Shown here one piece after another: positions 7,788 through 12,994 of a stretch of DNA of 12,994 bases. A program made the position numbers and the translations under genes. The notes beneath the pieces were generated by a model. That model was not told the origin of the DNA. It did not search any database and saw only the letters and a list, made by a program, of their open reading frames with translations. Numbering within the stretch: the stretch's first letter is position 1; each line of letters starts with the position of its first letter. This DNA is from a bacterium (lineage in GTDB: Bacteria > Planctomycetota > UBA11346): contig JAIFKN010000023.1 in the NCBI GenBank assembly GCA_020049615.1, positions 1-12,994 of the forward strand, read 5' to 3'.

Positions 7788-8573
7788 ATGCCGCGCTTCG
7801 CCCTGCTCCTCGCCTACGACGGCACCGGCCTGGCCGGCTGGTGGCGCCAGCCTGGGCTGGCGACCGTGGCCGGCGAGCTGGATGCGGCCTGCGCGCGCAT
7901 CGCCGAAGAAGGGGTCGAGGCGGTCGGCGCCTCGCGCACCGACGCCGGGGTGCATGCCCTCGGCCAGCTCGCCCACCTCGATCTGCGACGGACCTGGGAG
8001 CCGGCACGGCTGCTGACCGCGCTCAACCGCCACCTGCCGCCGGCCATCGTCGTGCGTGCGGCTGCTGCCGTGGCTCCGGACTGGCACGCGGTGCATGGCG
8101 TGCGCCGGAAGACCTACCGCTACGTGATCGATGCTGGTCCGGTCCGCGATCCGTTCCGGGTGCGCACCGCCTGGCGCATGCCGGGACTCGACGCCGCGAA
8201 GCTGGCCGAGGCCGCTGCGCTGGTGCCTGGCCGCCGCGACTGGACCGCCTTCGTCCGCCGTGGCGAATTCCGCACGTCCACCAGCTGCCGGATCACCGTC
8301 TGCCGCTGGCGGGAACGCGAGGGCCTCCTCGCCTGCGAGTTGACCGCCGACGCCTTCATCTACCGGCTGGTGCGTTCGCTGGTCGGCGGCATGGCCCTGG
8401 TCGGTCGGGGCGGCAGCCTGGCGGCGTGGCAGGCGGTACTCGATGGCGGGCCGGGCGAGCTGGCGCGGCAGCAGGCCCCGGCGCACGGCCTGACCCTGCT
8501 GCGGGTCGTGCACCGAGCACCGCCAGCTTGGCAGTTGGCCCAGGACCACGGGCTTCAGCCCGCGTCGGCCTGA
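7788..8573 (+). CDS. truA: tRNA pseudouridine(38-40) synthase TruA
   Basis: TruA converts uridines 38-40 in the anticodon arm of many tRNAs to pseudouridine, in the cytoplasm. The 261-residue protein opens with the family signature FALLLAYDGTGLAGWWRQPG. The catalytic Asp52 sits in GASRTDAGVHA. Later family motifs include RKTYRYVI, DAFIYRLVRSLVGGM and the closing APAHGLTLLRV. The ATG at 7788 gives the expected N-terminus, although no clear Shine-Dalgarno is visible. After the usual end of the family there is a tail of about 16 residues. Its last ten codons and the TGA stop (8571-8573) are encoded by the hairpin element at 8540-8599, suggesting that insertion of that element extended or replaced the original C-terminus. 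The function is considered secure. Confidence 0.97.
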   Translation: MPRFALLLAYDGTGLAGWWRQPGLATVAGELDAACARIAEEGVEAVGASRTDAGVHALGQLAHLDLRRTWEPARLLTALNRHLPPAIVVRAAAAVAPDWHAVHGVRRKTYRYVIDAGPVRDPFRVRTAWRMPGLDAAKLAEAAALVPGRRDWTAFVRRGEFRTSTSCRITVCRWREREGLLACELTADAFIYRLVRSLVGGMALVGRGGSLAAWQAVLDGGPGELARQQAPAHGLTLLRVVHRAPPAWQLAQDHGLQPASA

Positions 8574-8599
8574 TCGCGGGCTGAAGCCCGCGGTCCTGG
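8540..8599. repeat. REPIN-like inverted repeat overlapping the 3' end of truA
   Basis: Arms 8540-8564 and 8575-8599 (25 bases) are complementary except for one A-C mismatch (8548 against 8591), with a 10-base spacer. Each arm holds an inner palindrome cgggct-tc-agcccg. This is the same design as 7702-7775, and both share a GGACC head next to the palindrome. The left arm is translated as the tail of truA and the spacer contains its stop codon. The element ends 11 bp before the stop of convergent thiD, so it could limit read-through, but it has no T-tract. Confidence 0.88.
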
Positions 8600-8610
8600 C
8601 GCCCACGTCG

Positions 8611-9390
8611 TCACGCCCAGTGGTTGACCGGACCGAGCCCGCCGCCGAGGCCGGGCGCGGTGGCGATGGCGTGATGGATGAAGGCCTTGGCGCGCACGGC
8701 AGATTCGCGCAGACCGTGGCCGAGGGCGAGGTTGGCGGTCAGTGCGGCGGCGAAGGTGCAGCCGGTGCCGTGCGTGGCGCGGGTGGCCAGGCGCAGGGCC
8801 GGCAGCTCCAGTTCGCCGGCTTCGTCGAGCAGCAGGTCGGCGGCCAGGCCGTCGGCGCCGGCCCCGCCCTTGATCAGCACGGCGCGGGCGCCGGCTGCAC
8901 GCAGCGCCTGGGCGGCGGTACGCGCCGAGACCGCGTCGGTCACCGGGAGGCCGCTCAGCGCCGCGGCCTCGTGCCAGTTCGGCGTCACCACCGCGGCCAG
9001 CGGCAGCAGTCGGCCGGTCAGGGCGGCGACGGCGTCGTCGGGCAGCAGGCGATGGCCGTGCTTGCTGATCATCACCGGGTCGAGCACCAGCGGCGGTCCG
9101 CGCCGCGCCGCGAGGAAGCCGGCGACCGCGGCGATCAGCGCCGCACTGCCGATCGCGCCGGTCTTCAGCGCCGCCGGCGGCAGGTCGCTCCACACCGCGT
9201 CGAGCTGGGCCAGCACCACCTCTTCGCCGAGCAGGTCGACGCGCGAGACGCCGCGCGTGTTCTGCGCCGTGACCAGGGTCAGCACGCTGGTGCCGTAGCA
9301 GCCGAAGCGGTGGAAGGTCTTGAGGTCGGCCTGGATGCCGGCGCCGCCGGAGGGGTCGGAGCCGGCGATGGTCAGCGCGATGGGCGTCAT
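8611..9390 (-). CDS. thiD: hydroxymethylpyrimidine / phosphomethylpyrimidine kinase ThiD
   Basis: ThiD phosphorylates HMP and then HMP-phosphate to HMP-PP, the pyrimidine half of thiamine, in the cytoplasm. The N-terminus has the hallmark ALTIAGSDPSGGAGIQADLK. TAQNTRGV, ALKTGAIGS and LVLDPVMISKHG follow, and THGTGCTFAAAL near the C-terminus carries the anion-hole/catalytic Cys region of the ribokinase-like fold. From ATG 9390 the protein is 259 residues, a normal length, and this start matches the usual ThiD N-terminus. An ATG at 9432 would add 14 residues and has a GGAGGT three bases upstream, while 9390 has no visible ribosome-binding site; the choice is open. It diverges from a TPP-riboswitch-controlled symporter, which fits a thiamine cluster, and converges on truA. 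Confidence 0.95.
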   Translation of the reverse strand: MTPIALTIAGSDPSGGAGIQADLKTFHRFGCYGTSVLTLVTAQNTRGVSRVDLLGEEVVLAQLDAVWSDLPPAALKTGAIGSAALIAAVAGFLAARRGPPLVLDPVMISKHGHRLLPDDAVAALTGRLLPLAAVVTPNWHEAAALSGLPVTDAVSARTAAQALRAAGARAVLIKGGAGADGLAADLLLDEAGELELPALRLATRATHGTGCTFAAALTANLALGHGLRESAVRAKAFIHHAIATAPGLGGGLGPVNHWA

Positions 9391-9444
9391 GGCGGGGGAG
9401 ATTGCGTGGTTGCGGAGTATTCCAACCGCCATACGACCTCCCCC

Positions 9445-9539
9445 GCACCAGGGGGAGATCCTGTCCAGGATCTGAGAGGCGCGGTTCGACCGTGCGACCC
9501 CGACACCTGATCCGGATCATGCCGGCGGAGGGATGGTGC
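9445..9539 (+). promoter_or_regulatory. TPP riboswitch (THI-box) upstream of the symporter gene
   Basis: The core at 9504-9533 reads CACCTGATCCGGATCATGCC followed by GGCGGAGGGA, nearly identical to the conserved thi-box half CACCUGAUCUGGAUAAUGCCAGCGUAGGGA-type sequence known from thiM. All helices can be drawn. P1 is gcacca (9445-9450) with tggtgc (9534-9539). P2 is ggggg (from 9451) with gacccc (about 9495-9500). P3 is gatcct/aggatc (9457-9472), followed by the conserved CTGAGA (9472-9477). An extra P3a hairpin lies at about 9479-9495. Weak promoter-like elements (TTGCGG at 9410, TACGAC at 9432, 16-base spacer) would start transcription near 9444. TPP binding would be expected to reduce expression of the downstream transporter. 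Confidence 0.93.
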
Positions 9540-9559
9540 AGCACGGCGTCCGGTCGTGT

Positions 9560-9577
9560 CCTCCGCCATGTCGGAGG
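9560..9577 (+). promoter_or_regulatory. Shine-Dalgarno-masking hairpin (expression platform of the TPP riboswitch)
   Basis: cctccg (9560-9565) pairs perfectly with cggagg (9572-9577), leaving a six-base loop. The second strand is the GGAGG ribosome-binding site just before the symporter ATG at 9581. The same cctccgc can instead pair over seven bases with gcggagg at 9525-9531, inside the 3' part of the aptamer. This provides mutually exclusive structures: ligand bound, aptamer closed and ribosome site masked; ligand free, ribosome site open. No T-tract is seen, so translational rather than transcriptional control is inferred. Confidence 0.7.
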
Positions 9578-9580
9578 CCC

Positions 9581-11014
9581 ATGTCGCTCGCAGCCCCTGC
9601 TTTGGTCATCGCCGTCGCCGTGTGCGGGGGCTTCGCCGTCCTCGGCGTGCTCTACGCCCGCCGTCAGGCCACCGACGCCGAGGGCTTCACGGCCGCGCGC
9701 GGCAGCACCGGACCCTTGCGCAGCGCGATCAGCCTGCTGGCGCTGATGACCGGCACCTGGGTGCTGTTCAGTCCGGGCGAGATGACCAGCTACACCGGCG
9801 TTGCGACGCTGCTCGGCTACGCCCTCGGCATGGCCGCGCCGCTGCTCATCCTCGCCTGGCTGGGTCCGGCGCTGCTGCGCCGCCATCCCGACGCCGCCGG
9901 TCCCGGGCTGATGGCGCGCGCGCGCTGGGGCGCCCCGGCACAGCTGCTGATCAGCCTCCTCGCCGTCACCTACATGGGCAGCTACCTGGTCGCCGAACTG
10001 ACCGCGATCAGCGGCGTGTTCGGCGTCATCGCCGGGGTGCCGCCCTGGGTCACGGCCGCGCTCGTCGCCGGAACCACGCTGACCTATGCGGCGTGGGGCG
10101 GGGTGCGGGTGACCATCTTCACCGATGCGGTGCAGGGCTGGTTCATCCTGCCGCTGCTGCTCGCCGCCTTCCTCGGCACGGTCGCGGCGCTCGGCGGCTG
10201 GGAGGCGGCGCAACGGCCGCTGGGCGAGCGGCCCGACCTCATGGCGCTGGCCAGCCGGCCGGGGCTCGAGGCCGGTGCCGGCCTCATCCTCGGCATCGTC
10301 GCCGCGAACCTTTTCGACCAGAGCGTGTGGCAGCGCGTGCTCGCCTGCCGCGATGATGCGACGCGGCGGCGTGCCTTCATCCTCGCCGCCATCGGCATCG
10401 TCCCGGTCATCGGTCTCGCCGGCTGGTTCGGGCTGTGGTACGCCGCGCGCAATCCCGAGCTGCCCGCCGCCTCGACCGCGCTGTTCCAGCTTGTCGCCCA
10501 GGCCACCCCGACGTGGGTCGCGCTCGCCGTCCTCGCCCTCGCCCTGATCCTGGTGATGAGCACGCTCGGCTCGCTGGCCAACGGCCTCGCTGGCCTGATC
10601 GCCGCCGACGTGGCCAGCTTCCGCCCCGCGACCACGCCGGTCCGGCGCCTGGGGATCGGTCGCGGCGTGACCGTCGCTGCCGCGCTGCTGGCCGTGCCGA
10701 TCGCCGCCGCGCAGCCCAGCGTCACCTACGTCTTCCTGGCCGCCGACCTGCTCTGCGCCTGCGCCGTGGTGCCGGTCTTCGCCGGGCTGCTCGGCGCACC
10801 GCTACCGCTGTGGGGCCTGTTCGTCGCCGTCGCGGCCGGCATGGCGGCAGCGATCCCCGCCTTCCCCGGCACCGATTTCGTCACCCCGATGGTCGATCTG
10901 CGGCCGACGCTGTGGTTGCCGGCGGACTGCAATGCGATGCTGGTCAGCTTCGCCCTGGCGGTTGGCGTGTCGGCGCTGGTCGCCGGGATCTGCATGCTGG
11001 CTCGGAGGCGCTGA
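9581..11014 (+). CDS. sodium:solute symporter (SSS family), candidate thiamine or thiamine-precursor transporter
   Basis: A 477-residue integral membrane protein with about 12-13 hydrophobic segments. Family features include the opening helix followed by DAEGFTAARGSTGPLRSAISLLALMTG, then SPGEMTSYTGVATLLGYALG, a conserved YAAWGGVRVTIFTDAVQGW and NLFDQSVWQRVLACRD, all typical of the sodium/solute (PanF/PutP-like) fold. ATG 9581 is chosen because GGAGG lies three bases upstream and because the earlier in-frame ATG at 9533 falls inside the riboswitch aptamer. Regulation by a TPP riboswitch and divergence from thiD suggest uptake of thiamine, HMP or a related compound at the inner membrane; an SSS-type thiamine-regulated transporter (ThiV) has been predicted before by comparative genomics. 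The substrate is inference. The next gene begins 17 bp downstream. Confidence 0.9.
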   Translation: MSLAAPALVIAVAVCGGFAVLGVLYARRQATDAEGFTAARGSTGPLRSAISLLALMTGTWVLFSPGEMTSYTGVATLLGYALGMAAPLLILAWLGPALLRRHPDAAGPGLMARARWGAPAQLLISLLAVTYMGSYLVAELTAISGVFGVIAGVPPWVTAALVAGTTLTYAAWGGVRVTIFTDAVQGWFILPLLLAAFLGTVAALGGWEAAQRPLGERPDLMALASRPGLEAGAGLILGIVAANLFDQSVWQRVLACRDDATRRRAFILAAIGIVPVIGLAGWFGLWYAARNPELPAASTALFQLVAQATPTWVALAVLALALILVMSTLGSLANGLAGLIAADVASFRPATTPVRRLGIGRGVTVAAALLAVPIAAAQPSVTYVFLAADLLCACAVVPVFAGLLGAPLPLWGLFVAVAAGMAAAIPAFPGTDFVTPMVDLRPTLWLPADCNAMLVSFALAVGVSALVAGICMLARRR

Positions 11015-11031
11015 GCCGGCATCCTCCCACC

Positions 11032-11415
11032 ATGCCGTTCGTCCGCTGTCCGACGCCCGCCGATGCCCAGACCGCCCTCGAGCGGGTGGTGCGGACCCAG
11101 GGCGATGCCCTGTTTCTCTTCTTCGGTTCCGAGGATCCCGCCACCGGCGCCTCGTGGTGCCCCGACTGCGTCACCGCCGATCCGGTGCTGCGGGCGACGA
11201 TCAAGGCCACGGCGCCGGAGCTGGCTGTGCAGGAGTGCCCGGTCGGCCCGCGCAGCGCCTGGAAGGACAACATGGCCCACCCCTACCGCGTGCATCCCGC
11301 CTTCCACCTCGCCCGCATCCCCACCCTGATCCGCTTCCAGCGCGGCATCGACATCGGCCGGCTGGTCGAGGCGTCGTGCGCCGATCCGGCGGCGGTGCGG
11401 GCCTTCCTGGGCTGA
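11032..11415 (+). CDS. TXNDC17/TRP14-like thioredoxin-fold protein
   Basis: A 127-residue protein, almost the length of human TXNDC17 (TRP14, 123 residues). The active site is the family-specific SWCPDC (W42, C43, P44, D45, C46) rather than WCGPC. LFLFFGSEDPATG lies just upstream as in TRP14, followed by CVTADPVLR, an acidic/QECPVGPRSAWKD segment and the cis-Pro loop RIPTLIRF (P97). TRP14 reduces small disulfides and cystine with electrons from thioredoxin reductase. A role as a cytoplasmic disulfide or persulfide reductase is inferred, and no bacterial function is established from sequence. It lies 17 bp after the symporter and 2 bp before smpB, so co-transcription is likely. No clear ribosome-binding site is visible. 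Confidence 0.85.
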   Translation: MPFVRCPTPADAQTALERVVRTQGDALFLFFGSEDPATGASWCPDCVTADPVLRATIKATAPELAVQECPVGPRSAWKDNMAHPYRVHPAFHLARIPTLIRFQRGIDIGRLVEASCADPAAVRAFLG

Positions 11416-11417
11416 CC

Positions 11418-11954
11418 ATGGCCAAGCAGGCGAAACCGACCGGCAACCAGAAGCCCAAGCCCAAGGCCGCGGCAGCGCCGGCCAAGACGGGCATCCGCGA
11501 GATCCTCTACAACAAGAAGCTGCGCCACGACTACACCGTCCTCGACCGCTACGAGGCCGGGATCGTGCTGATGGGCAGCGAGGCCAAGAGCCTGCGTGCC
11601 GGCGACGTGCAATGGGGCGACGCCCATGCCCGCTTCGACGAGCGCGTGCACGAGTTGTTCATCTTCGGCCTGCACATCGGCGAATACCGCCAGGCCGGCA
11701 CCTTCGGCCACCAGCCGCTGCAGCCCCGCAAGCTGCTGCTGCACAAACGCGAGCTGGAGAAGCTGCACGGCAAGCTCTCGGCCAAGGGCCTGACCCTGAT
11801 CCCCGAGAAGCTGTTCTGGAAGGGGCCGTGGGTGAAGCTCGACCTGTGCCTGTGCAGCGGCAAGGACAAGGAGGACCAGCGTCGCGACCTGGTGGCGCGG
11901 GCGCAGAAGCGCGACGTCGAACGCGAACTGGCGCGGCGGTCGAAGGGCCGCTGA
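11418..11954 (+). CDS. smpB: SsrA (tmRNA)-binding protein SmpB
   Basis: SmpB binds tmRNA and delivers it to stalled ribosomes for trans-translation. The core matches the family: NKKLRHDYTVLDRYEAGIVL, MGSEAKSLRAGDV, HIGEYRQAGTFGHQPLQPRK, LLLHKRELEKLHGKL, GLTLIPEKLFW and VKLDLCL, ending in RDLVARAQKRDVERELAR. At 178 residues it is about 20 longer than usual because of a Lys/Ala/Pro-rich N-terminal extension before GIREILYNKKLRH. The segment that is usually GKKLYDKRE reads GKDKEDQRRD here. ATG 11418 follows the previous stop (11413-11415) by two bases, implying translational coupling. The stop TGA (11952-11954) abuts the stop of the convergent metalloprotease gene. The tmRNA gene ssrA is not in this window. 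Confidence 0.97.
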   Translation: MAKQAKPTGNQKPKPKAAAAPAKTGIREILYNKKLRHDYTVLDRYEAGIVLMGSEAKSLRAGDVQWGDAHARFDERVHELFIFGLHIGEYRQAGTFGHQPLQPRKLLLHKRELEKLHGKLSAKGLTLIPEKLFWKGPWVKLDLCLCSGKDKEDQRRDLVARAQKRDVERELARRSKGR

Positions 11955-12994
11955 TCAGCGGCGGCGGCGGCGGACCAGCCCGAGACTACCGACCGCGAGC
12001 AGCAGGCCGGCGAGGGCGCCGGCTCCGCAGGAGGTGTCATCGCCGGTGCCGCCAGCCTGGATGGTCGCGGCCGAGGATGCGGCCAGCTCGGCGGTGGTGC
12101 CATCGTCGTTGCGCAGGACGACGAGCATGTTGATCCAGGGACTCAGGACCGGGGGGGTGCCGCCGCTGGTGGTGGTCGGATTCGACAGCTGGACGGTGAA
12201 GTACTCGTCAGATTCCTCCAGCGTGTCCCCATTGACCTGGACGGCGATCGTCTTCGCCGAGCTGTCGCCAGCCGCCCAGTCGACGGTGCCGCTGGCGGCG
12301 GTGTAATCGGAGTCAACGGCCTTCGCCGATCCCGGAATGAGCGTCCAATCGACATGGGCGTTGTCGAGGTAGCCAGCCTGGCGGATGACGGTGAGATAGA
12401 CGAGACGGTTGCCGGAGTTGCCTTCGTATTCCACGACCTGGCTGCCGGAGAAGCCGATCTCCTCGGCGACCGGCGGCGGGGGGATCGGCAGATGGTAGTT
12501 GAACGTCATGCTGGCGCCGGGGACGGAGAAGTTGTCGATGACCAGGTCGCTGGCGGTGCCGTTCCACCACCGCGAATCGTTGGCCTGCGGGTCGGTCCCG
12601 GGGCCATCGTCGAACAGGCCATCGCTGGAGGCGTTTCCGCTGTACCACAGGTCGGTGGCGTCGCCGCTGTTGATGTCGCGCTCGAAATCGAAGTGGTCGT
12701 CGGCCTGGATCAGGGCGCACTCGTAATTCTCGAAATTGGTGTTCGAGGCATAGCGCTGATCATCGCGATCGGCCAGCTCATCAGCGTGCCAGATCGCCAG
12801 GCCGCTGCAGGGAAGGCCCGCGTCGCGTCCAACAGCGCGGCGGTTCTCGAATAGATAATATTCGGTGGCGCGGGCGGGATTGCGGAAACGGAAGATGTCC
12901 TTTTCGGGGGGATTCGGCGCCCCGACCAGGGGAACGGCGGCCGCCACCGCGGTGGCCGTCTGCGGGGTGATGGTGGGCACCAGATCGACTGCGT
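11955..12994 (-). CDS. M6-family metalloprotease, C-terminal part, with Calx-beta domain and sorting tail (5' end outside window)
   Basis: The frame is open to the window edge, so the N-terminus and the zinc-binding HExxH are not seen. The visible part has the late catalytic-domain features of immune inhibitor A-like M6 peptidases: RNPARATEYYLFENR, CSGLAIWHADE, a block ending in ALIQADDHFDFERD, NSGDATDLWYSG, and LVIDNFSVPGASMTF. A proline hinge (PIPPPP) precedes a Calx-beta domain at about 12464-12110 (VDSDYTAASGTVDWAAGDSS, then GDTLEESDEYFTVQL). The C-terminus is SCGAGA, a hydrophobic stretch and five Arg, like the tail of the S8 protease at 6980. It is probably exported and surface-attached, acting on extracellular protein. 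It is convergent with smpB with no gap (tga/tca, 11952-11957). An internal GTG at 12980 is not taken as the start. Confidence 0.88.
   Translation of the reverse strand, partial: AVDLVPTITPQTATAVAAAVPLVGAPNPPEKDIFRFRNPARATEYYLFENRRAVGRDAGLPCSGLAIWHADELADRDDQRYASNTNFENYECALIQADDHFDFERDINSGDATDLWYSGNASSDGLFDDGPGTDPQANDSRWWNGTASDLVIDNFSVPGASMTFNYHLPIPPPPVAEEIGFSGSQVVEYEGNSGNRLVYLTVIRQAGYLDNAHVDWTLIPGSAKAVDSDYTAASGTVDWAAGDSSAKTIAVQVNGDTLEESDEYFTVQLSNPTTTSGGTPPVLSPWINMLVVLRNDDGTTAELAASSAATIQAGGTGDDTSCGAGALAGLLLAVGSLGLVRRRRR

Noticed and set aside
9533..9580. An earlier ATG for the symporter at 9533
   Set aside because: It lies inside the P1 strand of the TPP aptamer and would add MVQHGVRSCPPPCRRP, unlike any SSS N-terminus. 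ATG 9581 has a GGAGG.
8555..10213. A 552-residue minus-strand frame across thiD and the symporter
   Set aside because: It is a shadow of thiD in another frame joined to the reverse strand of the symporter and riboswitch, and contains no recognisable domain.
1..12994. CRISPR array, tRNA, rRNA, prophage or transposase gene
   Set aside because: No regularly spaced direct repeats of CRISPR size, no cloverleaf or rRNA motif, and no recombinase or phage domain were recognised on either strand.

Overview
The window is about 13 kb of GC-rich, gene-dense bacterial DNA. An LpxH-like phosphatase points to a Gram-negative cell. A secreted S8/P-domain protease, an M6 metalloprotease with a Calx-beta domain and a large GH106-like glycosyl hydrolase would fit a polymer-degrading member of the PVC group (Planctomycetota, Lentisphaerota, Kiritimatiellota) or a similar environmental lineage. 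That placement is inference; no rRNA or phylogenetic marker was compared.

Layout. Positions 3-95 hold the tail of an unknown gene. It is followed immediately by about nine copies of a 7-bp tandem repeat (95-160). An AraC-family regulator (175-1088, minus) is broken by a small deletion in its DNA-binding domain. It diverges from a 1025-aa glycosyl hydrolase (1154-4231, plus), a regulator/enzyme pairing typical of sugar-utilisation loci. A secreted subtilisin-like protease with a P domain follows (4279-6980, plus), interrupted by an apparent one-base frameshift at 4758. Its stop codon overlaps that of a convergent LpxH-like phosphoesterase (6977-7690, minus).

Next comes truA (7788-8573, plus). 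It is bracketed by two long hairpins (7702-7775 and 8540-8599) that share one architecture and show compensatory base changes, so they look like a REP/REPIN family. The second hairpin supplies the last codons and the stop codon of truA.

A thiamine module follows. thiD (8611-9390, minus) diverges from a sodium:solute symporter (9581-11014, plus) that is preceded by a well-formed TPP riboswitch (9445-9539) and a hairpin that can mask its ribosome-binding site. The symporter is therefore a good candidate for uptake of thiamine or a precursor. It is followed closely by a TXNDC17/TRP14-like thioredoxin-fold protein (11032-11415) and smpB (11418-11954). The window ends in the C-terminal part of an M6-family metalloprotease (11955-12994, minus), whose stop codon abuts that of smpB.

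The most interesting points are: the TPP riboswitch that assigns a likely substrate to a symporter, with a readable switching mechanism; the REPIN-like pair around truA; a shared Cys-Gly-Ala-Gly-Ala plus hydrophobic plus five-Arg C-terminal signal on both secreted proteases, suggesting a dedicated C-terminal sorting system; and a bacterial homolog of the mostly eukaryotic TRP14 family. No CRISPR array, tRNA, rRNA or transposase gene was seen, and there is no stretch above 300 bases without a gene.
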